Of a stretch of DNA of 64,000 bases, positions 25,570 through 35,308 are shown one piece after another (positions within the stretch are counted from its first letter, which is position 1; every line of letters begins with the position of its first letter). A program made the position numbers and the translations under genes. This DNA is from Limisphaera sp. Its GTDB lineage: Bacteria > Verrucomicrobiota > Verrucomicrobiia > Limisphaerales > Limisphaeraceae. Below the pieces are notes generated by a model, which was given only the letters and a program-made list of their open reading frames with translations, was not told where the DNA came from and did no database searches. The stretch lies in the NCBI GenBank assembly GCA_025057755.1, contig JANWVC010000011.1, positions 1 through 64,000 on the forward strand, in the 5' to 3' direction.

Positions 25570-26616
25570 TCAAGCGGGCCCGGGGACCTTCCCGGAATGG
25601 TCGGCAAACCATTGCCAGGTAAGCTCGATCCCTCGTTCCAAACAGCATTCCGGTTCGTAACCGAGCAAAGTGCGGGCCAGCGTGATGTCCGCCAAGGAGT
25701 GGCGGACATCACCGGGGCGGAAACTCTCATAAACCGGGGGTGGAGGATTCAGCTTGGGCTGCCAGCGTTTCAGGCTGGTGATGAGAATCTGGTATAGCTC
25801 ATTGAGAGAAGTCCGCTGGCCAACGGCGATGTTATAGACGCGATGAATGGCTTCAGCCCGGTCGATGGTGGCGGCTAACAAGTTGGCCTGCACGACATTA
25901 CCGACGTAACAAAAATCTCTAGAGGATTGACCGTCTCCATAAATGACCACTGGCCGGCCGTGCCAGAGGGCGCCCATCCAGCGAGGGATTACAGCGGCAT
26001 ACGGTCCATGCGGATCCTGACGAGGCCCAAACACGTTGAAGTACCGGAGGCCGATGCAGGGCAAACCATACACTCGGCTCCACGTGTCGGCATAAACTTC
26101 AGTCATCCATTTGGTGGCAGCGTATGGCGAAAGAGGGCGGCCGATACGGTCTTCTCGTTTGGGCAGCTCAGGTGCGTCTCCGTAAACGGAGCTGCTAGAA
26201 GCGTACACGACTCGCTGGACACGGGCGCGTCGCGCGGCTTCCAGAATCTCCAGGGTGCCGGTGACATTGGCCCGATGACTGGCCCGGGGGTCGTCGATGG
26301 ACCGAGGGACACTGCCCAAAGCAGCCTGATGCAAGACATAGTCCACTCCCTGGCAGGCGGCGGTGCACACGGCCGGATCGGATACATCCCCCTCGATCAC
26401 GCGGCAGCGGTTCCACTGAGCCGGCGTGACCTTGAGCCGCACTGCCTCTAAGTTGGCGCGTTTGCCAGTGCTGAAGTTGTCCAGCGCGACCACGGTTTGA
26501 TCAAGTTGCAATAACTGTTCAAGCAAATGTGATCCGATGAACCCGGCCGCGCCGGTCACCAACCACGCGCGCGGTCGGTGACGCAGCGTTTCGCATGTCA
26601 GTTGGTAGGCATTCAT
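25570..26616 (-). CDS. UDP-GlcNAc/UDP-GlcNAcA C4-epimerase (WbpP/TviC/WbgU-type SDR)
   Basis: 348 residues. An extended SDR with VTGAAGFIGSHLLEQLL (Rossmann), ALDNFSTGKRANLEAV, the HQAALGSVPRSIDDP segment specific to the WbpP/TviC branch, SSSVYGD with catalytic Ser, and SPYAATKW with Tyr and Lys. The YRFGCIGLRYFNVFGPRQDP-like stretch is present as LRYFNVFGPRQDP. These enzymes interconvert UDP-GlcNAc and UDP-GalNAc (or the uronic forms) for surface polysaccharides. It fits with the capE-F-G cluster nearby. Which substrate is used cannot be told from sequence by eye. Confidence 0.88.
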   Translation of the reverse strand: MNAYQLTCETLRHRPRAWLVTGAAGFIGSHLLEQLLQLDQTVVALDNFSTGKRANLEAVRLKVTPAQWNRCRVIEGDVSDPAVCTAACQGVDYVLHQAALGSVPRSIDDPRASHRANVTGTLEILEAARRARVQRVVYASSSSVYGDAPELPKREDRIGRPLSPYAATKWMTEVYADTWSRVYGLPCIGLRYFNVFGPRQDPHGPYAAVIPRWMGALWHGRPVVIYGDGQSSRDFCYVGNVVQANLLAATIDRAEAIHRVYNIAVGQRTSLNELYQILITSLKRWQPKLNPPPPVYESFRPGDVRHSLADITLARTLLGYEPECCLERGIELTWQWFADHSGKVPGPA

Positions 26617-27651
26617 TGCCAGCTCTGAATTTGGTCCTGCTTGTGCCGGGCGAGACTGCCGAAAACCAGGCCCACAATGAAGCCTTTTTTAGAAGAGGCC
26701 ATTGCGCCGGTCATGTGTTTGAGCGGAGTGCAGGCGGGCGACGACGCAGTTTTGCAACGAACTCCGATGCGGGATCCACTTTCAAGCCCCGGGCGAAACG
26801 AGAGCGCCCCATTCCTCCAGGTCCTGATAACTTTCGGAAGCTTGTGTGCGCCGAGACGAAATCCGATGAATGTCTCGCGGCGGCTGTCGATTTGCTCGGG
26901 AGGGCCGGTTGCCTCGAAGTTCTTTTCAAAGGCCGGGTCAATGGCTGGACTGTGCAAAACGGCCTTGCGCGTATCCGTTGAGGATCAAACAACGCTCCAT
27001 TCATATTTGCCCTTAGAATTGTGAGCTTGCGTTCGTTAGGAGGTGGACGTGGGGCTTTGATGCGACCGTTGCATCTTTTTGCGTGTTGTCTAACGCCGGA
27101 TGTTCGCCCAAGTGATCGGGTCGATGAGGCGCACCCAGGTTGGTGCAGGCCACTTGCGGTGCCAGTTTCTTACTGCCTTGGCGGAACAGTCTGACTCCTG
27201 CCCAAGGGGGCAGTCCCAGCCAATGGATGAAGGATGTATTTGCTTCTGACCGTCCTCAGCGGGCAGGCATCGGGTGAGTGGTTGGTACCGGGTGATCCAA
27301 TAGGTCCAAACGTTGCTCGAGCACGGAGAAGCTTCTTCTGAAAGCGTGCGCTTGTTAGAGGCGACCGACGGAGGCGATGGAGCAACCGAGACAAATAGCC
27401 AAGTCAGCTTTTGGGAGTGATGCAGGGCTGAAAGGTTTGAATTTCGGCAGGCATTTGCATCTGCAATGGGCCTTTGGGCCGCGGCTGATCGGAGTAGCCC
27501 AACGTAGGAAGAGCATTTGACAGCTTCGGGTCACCGGGCCTAGGCTGGAGCCGTCCGAGACCAACGCATGCAGAAGGCCGGCCTGTGCGCAGCCGGTTGG
27601 GCTTGAACAGGTCCGTTGCCGGAAGCAGAGATCCATCACGGGACATTCGCC
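26617..27651. other. One-kilobase stretch with no supported gene
   Basis: Between the epimerase start and the Ig-like gene. Several overlapping open frames of 75-130 codons exist on both strands (for example 26613-26957 minus, 26641-27024 plus, 27404-27646 minus), but none has a recognisable motif and more than one frame is open over the same bases, as in GC-rich non-coding DNA. No tRNA was seen. Likely contents are the promoters of the two flanking divergent genes and perhaps gene remnants. Confidence 0.4.
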
Positions 27652-29325
27652 ATGAAAACTAGACCTCAACTCCTCTCATTGGCCCTGGCGGGCGCGGCGT
27701 GGTTCCTGCCCGGCGGGATGTCGTTCGGGCAAATCACCGTCAAGGTGGATTCGACCAAGACGTGGTTAGGTTGGATGAATGTGTTTAATATGGACAACAG
27801 CTACGCCTTTGGACAGGCGTGGGGATTGGCCGACTTGCGCGCTGCTTTTGAACCGGGTCGCACCAATGCGACTCGGGTTGTGTTGCGCGTTAACACCAAC
27901 ACCTTCAATACGAACGGTTATTGGAATCTGGCCGATGGCACGCCCAACAAGATGTTGGAGGCCAACCTTTATGTGGACGTGGGCACTTTGTATGCCGGTC
28001 AGGATGTGACCTTCATTGGTCGCGTCGAGTCGAATAGCTTGCCCGCAGGTTGGACAGCAGTAGCCGTAATCAAGGAGTTCGCACCCGGCTATGCATATCT
28101 GGGAGACACTCGGACAGATTTGGTGCCCGGGTGGGATTTCTCTGTTACGCGGTATATTCGCCCGGGCAACATTACCCAATATGGTTTTCTTGTGTACGGG
28201 CCGAACGCGCGCCCAGGTTCACCGGAAGCTGCTGCCGCGGTCAGTATTGTGGTGGACAACGAAGATCCCTCCATCACCGTGGGACCTCGGCCCCAGCGGA
28301 TTTTGGCAGGCGGTACGGCTCGCTTCTCCGTGACTGCCACGAGTTCTTCGCGGCTGAGTTATCAGTGGAAACGAGATGGAGTACCGCTGACCGAGGGTGG
28401 ACGCTTCCAGGGCGTTCAGACGGCCACACTGGTGATCCAGGATGCAAAACTTGAGGACGCGGGTTTTTACACCGTCACCGTCAGTTCATTGGCGGGGACA
28501 CGGGATTCTCAGCCGGTGCGACTACGCGTGCTGACGCCATCCGAGTTTGCCAATTGGTTAGACAACCCCGGCTTTGAATTGGATGTGGAATTGCCCGCGC
28601 AGGTGCCTCCGCCCTGGTTCAACTTTTCGGGGGCGGCTCTGGCCAGTACCAACGAGTTTTACGGCGATCAGTGGGACTACCCGGTTCAAGCCAAGGAGGG
28701 TACGAATGTTGTGAGAATCTACAACGCTGGTGAGTGGAACGGCGTGTTTCAAGATCAGCCAGCCGCGCCGGGAGACATCTTCACCGCTGATGGCTGGTTT
28801 TGGTTGTCGAGTCAGGACGCGTTAGCTGGCAACACCAGTTTGCAGATCGAAGTACAATTTCGAGCCGGGCCGGTTCCAATTGCCATGTGGGTTTCCTCGC
28901 CAGTGGGGCCGGATGCACCGAAGGATCAGTGGTTGTATTTGGAGGCAACCAATGGCGTTCCGGCGGGGTGGACTCAAGTGAGCACGGAAAATGCCCGATA
29001 CCTGGTAGCGCCACCGGGCACTGAGACCGTGCGGTTCCAACTGACGCTCCACAACCGTGGGGGCGGGACCGGCAACGTCTATGCGGACGCCCTGCGCCTC
29101 ATGAAGAAGGAACGGGTACGAATCACCGCGCGGCGTGTGGGTGCGCAGGTGGAACTTTTGTGGCCAACGCAAGGCGCCACCCAGTATCAAATCATTGCCG
29201 CAGAGCATTTGGCGCAGCCGGCCTGGGCTCCGGTGGGCTCGCCCCTGTCAGGGGATGGCACCGTGAAGACTGTGACCATACCTTTGGGTTCGCAGCCGCG
29301 CTTTTTCATGGTCTTAACGCTTTAG
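27652..29325 (+). CDS. Secreted Ig-domain protein with Verrucomicrobia-type C-terminus
   Basis: 557 residues from ATG 27652. The signal peptide is MKTRPQLLSLALAGAAW followed by FLPGGMSFGQ. A unique N-terminal part of about 190 residues (TKTWLGWMNVFNMDN) precedes one Ig-like domain (about 195-285) with QPQRILAGGTARFSV-like GPRPQRILAGGTARFSV, YQWKRDGVPLTEGGR and LEDAGFYTVTVS, the I-set-like hallmarks. Then comes a carbohydrate-binding-like beta domain (NPGFELDVELPAQ, about 300-480) and a short Fn3-like end (VELLWPTQGATQYQI). No enzyme motif is seen. Ig-like cargo of this kind is frequent in Verrucomicrobiota secreted proteins. Adjacent GH16 suggests shared glucan binding. Confidence 0.78.
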   Translation: MKTRPQLLSLALAGAAWFLPGGMSFGQITVKVDSTKTWLGWMNVFNMDNSYAFGQAWGLADLRAAFEPGRTNATRVVLRVNTNTFNTNGYWNLADGTPNKMLEANLYVDVGTLYAGQDVTFIGRVESNSLPAGWTAVAVIKEFAPGYAYLGDTRTDLVPGWDFSVTRYIRPGNITQYGFLVYGPNARPGSPEAAAAVSIVVDNEDPSITVGPRPQRILAGGTARFSVTATSSSRLSYQWKRDGVPLTEGGRFQGVQTATLVIQDAKLEDAGFYTVTVSSLAGTRDSQPVRLRVLTPSEFANWLDNPGFELDVELPAQVPPPWFNFSGAALASTNEFYGDQWDYPVQAKEGTNVVRIYNAGEWNGVFQDQPAAPGDIFTADGWFWLSSQDALAGNTSLQIEVQFRAGPVPIAMWVSSPVGPDAPKDQWLYLEATNGVPAGWTQVSTENARYLVAPPGTETVRFQLTLHNRGGGTGNVYADALRLMKKERVRITARRVGAQVELLWPTQGATQYQIIAAEHLAQPAWAPVGSPLSGDGTVKTVTIPLGSQPRFFMVLTL

Positions 29326-29350
29326 AGGCCGAGAAGAGCTGCAACGTTTC

Positions 29351-30988
29351 ATGGCTGACGGCGTAAGGGCGAGGGCAAGGTTCCTCCTGCAAAGAGCTGG
29401 CACCGGCATCGTTGCACTCACCCTTTTTTGCCCAATGGGGTTGGACAGCGTGGCGGCCGTCCCTCCGTTCCGTCCCGGCTGGCGGCTGGTCTGGGCGGAT
29501 GAATTCGAGGGCCCCGATGGAAGCCGACCCAATCCTGAATGGTGGACTTTCGACTTGGGCGGAGGCGGGTGGGGCAACAACGAATTGCAAACTTACACGG
29601 ATCGTACGCGCAACTGCCGGATCGAGCGGGGCCTGCTTGTGGTGGAGGCGCATCGGGAAACCTATACGGGCGCGGACGGTATTACGCGAAATTACACGTC
29701 GGCGCGTTTGAAGACCCAGGGGCGGGTGGCTTTCCGTTACGGCCGCATTGAGGCTCGCATTCGGGTGCCGCGCGGGCAGGGCCTGTGGCCGGCCTTTTGG
29801 ATGTTGGGAACCAATTTCCCCTCGGTAGGTTGGCCGCAGTGCGGCGAGATTGATATTATGGAGAACATCGGACGAGAACCGGGCACCGTTTACGGCACGC
29901 TTCACGGTCCTGGATATGCAGGCGGTAATGCCGTGGGCGGACGATATACCCTGCCGCATGGCGCTGCTCTCGCTGATGATTTTCATGTGTTCGCCGTGGA
30001 GTGGGAGACGAACCGGATGCGTTGGTTCATCGATGACATTTTGTATTTCACTGCGACGCCGGCTTCCCTGCCGGTGGGCCGCACCTGGGTGTTTGAACAG
30101 CCGTTTTTCCTGATTCTCAACGTGGCTGTGGGTGGCAACTGGCCCGGAAGCCCGGACGCCACCACGGTGTTTCCTCAGCGCATGCTTGTGGATCATGTAC
30201 GAGTTTATGAGCGTGAAGATCCAACAAGAGCCGGTTGTGGGGGCAATGTTTTGTGGAACGGCGGTTTTGAGTTGGGGAGTTGGGGCGGCTGGTTACGGAT
30301 GGGGACCAACGTGGCGTTACAGGGACCTGGCGGAGGCTCTGCCCGGCACGGTGGTTATGCGCTGCGTGTGGGAGCAAGTGGCGGCGGCGTGAATACGCGT
30401 TCTGGCGTTTATCAAGTCTGGCCAGTGCGACCTGGAGAACGGTTCCGGGCGGCGGGTTGGACGTTGACCCCAGCGGCCCAACCATTGACGGGCGATAGCC
30501 GCGTGTGGTTGGAACTGAGCTTTTGGGATGCAGAGGGGCGCCTGCGAGCGCTTTATCGTTCGGTGGCTCTCAATGCGACCGCGCTACGAGGCCATTGGAT
30601 GCGTTTGGAGGTCACGAACCGCTTCGACCCACTGACCCATGCGTGGATCGAAGGGGCAACAGAACTGTTGGCGCCAGCGGGAGCTGTGGGAGCTCGTTAT
30701 GAGGTGGTCTTGGAGAGCACGAGCGGCGGCGGCGCCGCATTGTGGGATGACTTGGAGTGCGTCGCACAGCCGTCTCCTCCGATCGCAGTTGAGGTGGATC
30801 GTCGACCGGAAGGCTTGTTGGTACAGTTTCCAACGTGTCCCGGAGCGCGTTATGTGGTGTTGGCTACACCCGTGCTGGCACCCGCTGAATGGAGTGTGGA
30901 GCGATGGTGGTGGGGAGACGGCCAAGTTGCAGGGCTCCTGCTGCCGTGGTCGAGCTCAAGCCGGTTTTATACGGTTCAACGTTGGTGA
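29351..30988 (+). CDS. Secreted glycoside hydrolase family 16 (laminarinase/licheninase type)
   Basis: 545 residues with a signal-like N-terminus. The GH16 catalytic domain (about residues 40-290) contains LVWADEFEGPDGSRPNPEWW, GGWGNNELQTYTDR, GRIEARIRVPRGQGLWPAFWML and the active-site motif GEIDIMENIG. Its nucleophile and acid/base residues are E166 and E171, with D168 between. The later AVGGNWPGSPD stretch is also canonical. A second half (about 295-545) is a CBM-like beta-sandwich (WNGGFELGSWGGW, DDLECV). The enzyme probably cleaves beta-1,3 or mixed-linkage glucans outside the cell. It follows the Ig-like gene by 25 bases, likely one operon. Confidence 0.93.
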   Translation: MADGVRARARFLLQRAGTGIVALTLFCPMGLDSVAAVPPFRPGWRLVWADEFEGPDGSRPNPEWWTFDLGGGGWGNNELQTYTDRTRNCRIERGLLVVEAHRETYTGADGITRNYTSARLKTQGRVAFRYGRIEARIRVPRGQGLWPAFWMLGTNFPSVGWPQCGEIDIMENIGREPGTVYGTLHGPGYAGGNAVGGRYTLPHGAALADDFHVFAVEWETNRMRWFIDDILYFTATPASLPVGRTWVFEQPFFLILNVAVGGNWPGSPDATTVFPQRMLVDHVRVYEREDPTRAGCGGNVLWNGGFELGSWGGWLRMGTNVALQGPGGGSARHGGYALRVGASGGGVNTRSGVYQVWPVRPGERFRAAGWTLTPAAQPLTGDSRVWLELSFWDAEGRLRALYRSVALNATALRGHWMRLEVTNRFDPLTHAWIEGATELLAPAGAVGARYEVVLESTSGGGAALWDDLECVAQPSPPIAVEVDRRPEGLLVQFPTCPGARYVVLATPVLAPAEWSVERWWWGDGQVAGLLLPWSSSSRFYTVQRW

Positions 30989-31132
30989 GCGCCGGGGCGA
31001 AAGAGAATCCATGGCGCAAATCCGCGCGTCAGCGCTGCATTTTGCGCTTGCAGGCCCTTGAGAGCGGGTTTTAATAGGCCGCACAAATCGGTCACATCAT
31101 CAAACCGAACAAAGAACACGGGAACGATTCAT

Positions 31133-31420
31133 ATGGCGAAGGCACTCACGAAATCCCAGATCGCAGCCACCCTGGCCGACAAGGTCGGGATCACCAAGAA
31201 GCAGGCCACCTTGTTTCTGGACGAGCTGGCCCAACTGGCTTACAAGCAGGCGAAGAACACTTTCACCTTGCCTGGTTTGGGCAAACTGGTGCTGGTTAAT
31301 CGGAAGGCGCGCAAGGGTCGCAATCCTGCCACGGGCGAGATTATCACCATTCCGGCCAAGCGGGTGGTGAAATTCCGTGTGTCCAAGGCGGCCAAGGACG
31401 CGATCTTGGGCGCCAAGTGA
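31133..31420 (+). CDS. hup: HU/IHF-family DNA-binding protein
   Basis: 95 residues. It bends DNA as a dimer in the nucleoid. The sequence opens MAKALTKSQIAATLADKVGI, has the dimer interface KKQATLFLDELAQLAYKQAK, and the arm with GLGKLVLVNRKARKGRNPATGE and IPAKRVVKFRVSKAAKDA. NPATGE is the HU arm motif. The weak AGGG/GGAA site precedes ATG 31133; an upstream frame extension is rejected. A strong terminator follows immediately. Confidence 0.94.
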   Translation: MAKALTKSQIAATLADKVGITKKQATLFLDELAQLAYKQAKNTFTLPGLGKLVLVNRKARKGRNPATGEIITIPAKRVVKFRVSKAAKDAILGAK

Positions 31421-31440
31421 TCGGCTTTGAACGATTCGGG

Positions 31441-31479
31441 AAGGGCACTCTGACGGATCAGGGTGCCCTTCTTCTTTCG
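31441..31479 (+). terminator. Rho-independent terminator after hup
   Basis: A 13-bp stem, AAGGGCACTCTGA (31441-31453) with TCAGGGTGCCCTT (31458-31470; one G-U), a CGGA tetraloop and a following CTTCTTTC. It starts 20 bases after the hup stop and ends 14 bases before the panE-like start. Confidence 0.9.
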
Positions 31480-31492
31480 CGAGAGTTGGTGC

Positions 31493-32524
31493 ATGGCCGT
31501 GAGGGGGAAGCTCGGCGCAGATGCGTGGAGAGTAGCGGTAGTCGGTTGTGGGGCCGTGGGTAGTTACTACGGGGCACGTGTCTGGCAAACGGGCGCCGAG
31601 GTGTATTTCCTCCTGCGTTCAGACTATGAAGTCGTGCGTCGCGATGGAGTTCGCGTATGGAGTCCGTTAGGGAGTTTTCGGGCTCGTCCCCACTGTGTGC
31701 GAGACCCAGAGGCCGTAGGGCCGGTGGACTTGGTTCTCATCGGGCTCAAGACCACGGCGAACGATCAGTTTGAACACTTGCTCCCGCCTCTGGTTGGCCC
31801 CGAAACGACCCTGCTAACGCTCCAGAATGGACTGGGTAACGAACAAGCGTTGGCCCGGTTGTTCCCTCCGGAAGCAATCTTGGGCGGATTGTGTTTTGTG
31901 TGCCTGAACCGAATTGCGCCGGGGGTGATTCGCCACCTGGCGCACGGCCTGGTGGTGCTGGGGGAATATCGCGCACACGATCCGGCTCGGTTGCACCGGC
32001 TGGCTCATCGCTTGCGGATGTCAGGCGTGCCTTGTGAAGTGACCGAGAATCTGGAGCGGGCGCATTGGGAGAAACTGGTGTGGAACATTCCTTTCAACGG
32101 GCTCGGCGTGGCTGGGGTGGTCGGTTGGGAATGGATTCAGGACGCTTCGACTGAGAAATGGATGCCACGCCGACCGGATTGTGTAAGCACGGAGGAATTG
32201 TTAGCCGATCCGGAAGGTTTGCGTTGCGTCCGCGCGTTGATGACAGAGGTGATCACCGCGGCGCGTGCGTTGGGATACGACCTTCGCGACAGCCTAGCCG
32301 ACGAGATGATCGAACGCACTCGTCAAATGGGAGCTTACAAGGCGTCCACGCTGCTGGATTTTGAAAGAGGATTGCCGTTGGAGTTGGAGAGTTTGTTTTT
32401 GGAGCCGCAACGACAAGCGCATCGTGCGGGTGTGGCTACGCCTCTTTTGGATGCGCTCTGCAGGGTGCTGCAGCAGTTGGACCGTTGGCGGCAGACGCAC
32501 CGGTCATGCGTGGGTCGTTTTTAA
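31493..32524 (+). CDS. panE: Ketopantoate reductase-like (ApbA/PanE family)
   Basis: 343 residues. The N-terminal Rossmann fold has RVAVVGCGAVGSYYGARV (about residues 13-30) and the C-terminal domain has the helical dimer/active-site part with ENLERAHWEKLVWNIPFNG, where the catalytic Lys is in EKLVWN, and MGAYKASTLLDFERGLPLE with the conserved Ser/Glu. The family reduces 2-dehydropantoate to pantoate with NADPH in CoA synthesis, or related 2-keto acids; the specific substrate is not certain. GTG/ATG starts at 31463 and 31493 both exist; 31493 is chosen because the earlier one falls within the terminator. Confidence 0.86.
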   Translation: MAVRGKLGADAWRVAVVGCGAVGSYYGARVWQTGAEVYFLLRSDYEVVRRDGVRVWSPLGSFRARPHCVRDPEAVGPVDLVLIGLKTTANDQFEHLLPPLVGPETTLLTLQNGLGNEQALARLFPPEAILGGLCFVCLNRIAPGVIRHLAHGLVVLGEYRAHDPARLHRLAHRLRMSGVPCEVTENLERAHWEKLVWNIPFNGLGVAGVVGWEWIQDASTEKWMPRRPDCVSTEELLADPEGLRCVRALMTEVITAARALGYDLRDSLADEMIERTRQMGAYKASTLLDFERGLPLELESLFLEPQRQAHRAGVATPLLDALCRVLQQLDRWRQTHRSCVGRF

Positions 32525-32540
32525 AGCGAGGAGTTTCCTT

Positions 32541-32921
32541 TCAGACGCGGATCAAGAGGGCTACGGCGGTGGCGTGTTGACGCGTATGACTCAGACTCAG
32601 GAGCACCGCAGTGGCTTCCCGACGAGCTAGTAGGGTTACGCCCTTGCCGTGAAGGAGGACGAAAGGCTCGCCACTGTCACGGTGGCGTACTTCCATGTCC
32701 AACCAACCTAGCTGAGCTCCAATACCTGTGCCGAATGCTTTGGAAATGGCCTCCTTGGCGGCGAATCGGGCTGCAAGAAAGGGCGCCGGATCACGCTGGG
32801 AAAGGCAATACTCAATCTCATACGGATGGAGGATCCTGTTAAGAAAGCGCTGTCCGAAACGTGCCAGGCTGCTCCGGATGCGGTCCACTTCGATCAAGTC
32901 AATGCCCACACCCAAAATCAT
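32541..32921 (-). CDS. acpS: Holo-(acyl-carrier-protein) synthase
   Basis: 126 residues, the standard length. It transfers 4'-phosphopantetheine from CoA to acyl carrier protein. It starts MILGVGIDLIEVDRIRS, with the Mg-binding Asp in GVGIDLIEVDR, and contains FAAKEAISKAFG, with the metal-binding Glu, and LSLSHTRQHATAVAL. The ORF extends upstream, but the ATG at 32921 gives the canonical N-terminus. It follows pdxJ on the same strand, the pdxJ-acpS pair known in proteobacteria. Confidence 0.95.
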   Translation of the reverse strand: MILGVGIDLIEVDRIRSSLARFGQRFLNRILHPYEIEYCLSQRDPAPFLAARFAAKEAISKAFGTGIGAQLGWLDMEVRHRDSGEPFVLLHGKGVTLLARREATAVLLSLSHTRQHATAVALLIRV

Positions 32922-32973
32922 GTGGTGAACGCTTCTTTCTGCGTCTTCGCGAATCGATCGCTGCACTCGTTCG

Positions 32974-33714
32974 TCAGCCAGGATAGCCTGCCATTGCTGC
33001 GAGCATGTCGCGAACGGCTTGTGCCAGGCCGGTGAAGACAGCCCGGCTGATGATGCTGTGACCAATGTTCAGTTCCACAAGATGCGGCACGTGATGGAGC
33101 CAACGCACATTTTCGTAATTGAGCCCGTGCCCGGCATTGACCCGGAGGCCGAGCTGGTGTGCATAGCGAGCCCCCTCGATCAACCGTTGCAGTTCCTGAT
33201 CGCGCCGGTTTGGATGGGGGAACGCCTCGGCGAAACGACCCGTGTGTAATTCCACGAACTGGGCACCGGTACGTGCAGCCGCCTCGATCTGGGGCAAGTC
33301 CGGGGCAATGAACAGGCTTACTTCGATGCCGGCGGCGTTGAGGCGGCGCCGCGTCTCCGTGAGAGCCTGTTCCTGGGCCAAGACGTCCAGTCCTCCCTCC
33401 GTGGTGACCTCTTCACGTCGCTCCGGGACCAGGCACACGATGTCCGGTTTCACTTGCAACGCAATTGCAACGATTTCTGGCGTATTGGCCATTTCAAGGT
33501 TCAGCCGGGTGCGTACGGCGCGTCGCAAGGCCCAGACGTCTCGATCCACGATGTGTCTGCGATCTTCACGGAGGTGACACGTAATGCCGTGCGCGCCGGC
33601 CTCCTCGCAAATGCGGGCTGCCTCGATCGGATCCGGTTCGCCTTGCTCACGGCCCCGATACCGGGCCTGACGCAGCGTGGCGACATGATCAATATTAACT
33701 CCCAGCTTCAGCAT
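32974..33714 (-). CDS. pdxJ: Pyridoxine 5'-phosphate synthase
   Basis: 246 residues forming a TIM barrel. It condenses 3-amino-2-oxopropyl phosphate and deoxyxylulose 5-phosphate to pyridoxine 5'-phosphate. Signature segments are [45 protein letters not shown] and [11 protein letters not shown]. It ends 53 bases before acpS, and its start overlaps the end of the upstream lipoprotein gene by 20 bases, so the three genes are one operon. Confidence 0.96.
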   Translation of the reverse strand: MLKLGVNIDHVATLRQARYRGREQGEPDPIEAARICEEAGAHGITCHLREDRRHIVDRDVWALRRAVRTRLNLEMANTPEIVAIALQVKPDIVCLVPERREEVTTEGGLDVLAQEQALTETRRRLNAAGIEVSLFIAPDLPQIEAAARTGAQFVELHTGRFAEAFPHPNRRDQELQRLIEGARYAHQLGLRVNAGHGLNYENVRWLHHVPHLVELNIGHSIISRAVFTGLAQAVRDMLAAMAGYPG

Positions 33715-35308
33715 GGCTTCGACGTGGGGCGGATTCCAAGGTGGCTTGGGTGCGTCGCGCGGGTGATGGGAAGGCCGGCCAATCCCAAGTCCATGGGAAG
33801 CCGGGTGCCTCGAGCCAATGAGCCAGAAGCACTGTTTCCAGCCCGGTCAAGCCGAGTGGTGCGGTCCGCGTCAACAACAGGCGGTCGGGCCCAGTGGCCA
33901 CGACCGACGTCCCAACATTTCCGATGTTGGTGGCCAGCATGCTCATCCAACGGGCGCCCGGTGTTGTGTGAGACAACTGCTGGCGTTCTGCCAGCAAGAG
34001 GGCCACCTGACTGACGATCTGCCAGCTGTGAATGCGCTCCCCGCCCAACTCCCAGTCGTAATAGACCAGATTGGTGCGCCCTACAATCTGCTGGAAAAGA
34101 TCGGGAGGCGCCTGTGGGGCCCGTGCGCTATTGGGAAACAGTCCCGCGAAGAGGAATCCGTGCGAACTTTCTTCGTGAGCAGGGCGACAAAAAGCGCCAA
34201 AGAACGGCATGCCTTCCCAAATGATGGCCAACCGATTGGAGGGCACCACCCACCACCCTAGAGCACGGCCCTGGCTGTTGGTGTTGAACCACGGTGGCAG
34301 CACTCGGCAGAGTTCTTGCATGGCGTTGGTGGCATCCGGCACAGGCACTGCGAGAAAGATCTGGAAAGGCGTTGCTCCCAGTGACCACGCACAGAGTTGG
34401 TTAGGAGTAGGGGAAAGCTTCAGATTAGCTTTGTCTAACCAGGGTTTCAGCCAAGGGCCAACGCCTTGTGCTGCACAGAATCCCACCAAAGGCTCACGAA
34501 TAAGGTTGGATGGGAACAGCCACGGCTCAGGGCGCCATCCATGAGGTTGATTGAACTTTAGATCTGCGCGCCACTGAATTTGCGGGCCGGTGGGCACCAG
34601 CAGCATGTCCGCCACCGGCAGATCGAATTCTTTCAGCCAACGTGGCAGACGCGATTTCAACGCGGGCCCATCCAAGCGAAGTCGAGCCCACGAACCGTTC
34701 AGTTCAGGCACCGGGCGTTGCCGACTGCGAATCTCTTTTGCCCATTGTGCCGGGAGAGTCAGGTCGGCCGGACCAGCGCCCACCAAAACCCACGAGTCAA
34801 CACGGGCCAGGACGAGAACACCACTGCCGGCGGAGGGGGGCAGCAACCAGCGTGTGCCCCCGGTTTCGGGATCCACAATCGGTCCCTGCCGTGCCCAGGA
34901 CTGCACCAGACGGGTCAAATTGGTGAGCCAAAGCGCTTGGCTTTGGATGTCCAACCGCACAGCCAAGGTCCACTCCGTGGTGTGACGCCCGCATTGGCGC
35001 CATTGAAAGGCATGTTCGACCTGCAAAAGCTGCGGTAGCAAGGGGCGTATCCATGTGGTGCCATGCTCCGGGTCCAGCCCCCATTGACGCGGGGCGCGCG
35101 CCAGTTTGTCGAGTGTTTGGTCCAGTAACGCGCGACTTTCCTCGGTAGCCAGCAGTCGCTTGGTGTCGGAGCCTTGGTGGTTCGTTGCAATCGCGCGGGT
35201 GCCGACAAAGTGCCAGAACACCAGGACGGGCACGGACCTTGCGGCGTCTCTGTGGCTGCATCCGGTGAGCAGCAGCATTGCAATCCCGCAAACAACGTAC
35301 TGGCGCAT
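33695..35308 (-). CDS. Large putative lipoprotein of unknown function upstream of pdxJ
   Basis: 537 residues from the ATG at 35308. [21 protein letters not shown] has a lipobox (LLTGC), so the mature protein is probably lipid-anchored, most likely at the outer or inner membrane. The rest has no motif I recognise. It is aromatic-rich (RTIW-, W-rich) with several LVL and PL stretches and a C-terminal [16 protein letters not shown]. It overlaps the pdxJ start by 20 bases, which argues for translational coupling and a real gene. It may be a lineage-specific DUF. Confidence 0.7.
   Translation of the reverse strand: MRQYVVCGIAMLLLTGCSHRDAARSVPVLVFWHFVGTRAIATNHQGSDTKRLLATEESRALLDQTLDKLARAPRQWGLDPEHGTTWIRPLLPQLLQVEHAFQWRQCGRHTTEWTLAVRLDIQSQALWLTNLTRLVQSWARQGPIVDPETGGTRWLLPPSAGSGVLVLARVDSWVLVGAGPADLTLPAQWAKEIRSRQRPVPELNGSWARLRLDGPALKSRLPRWLKEFDLPVADMLLVPTGPQIQWRADLKFNQPHGWRPEPWLFPSNLIREPLVGFCAAQGVGPWLKPWLDKANLKLSPTPNQLCAWSLGATPFQIFLAVPVPDATNAMQELCRVLPPWFNTNSQGRALGWWVVPSNRLAIIWEGMPFFGAFCRPAHEESSHGFLFAGLFPNSARAPQAPPDLFQQIVGRTNLVYYDWELGGERIHSWQIVSQVALLLAERQQLSHTTPGARWMSMLATNIGNVGTSVVATGPDRLLLTRTAPLGLTGLETVLLAHWLEAPGFPWTWDWPAFPSPARRTQATLESAPRRSHAEAGS

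Noticed and set aside
26613..27024. ORFs around 26613-27024 on both strands
   Set aside because: Three frames open together in GC-rich DNA, no recognised motif.
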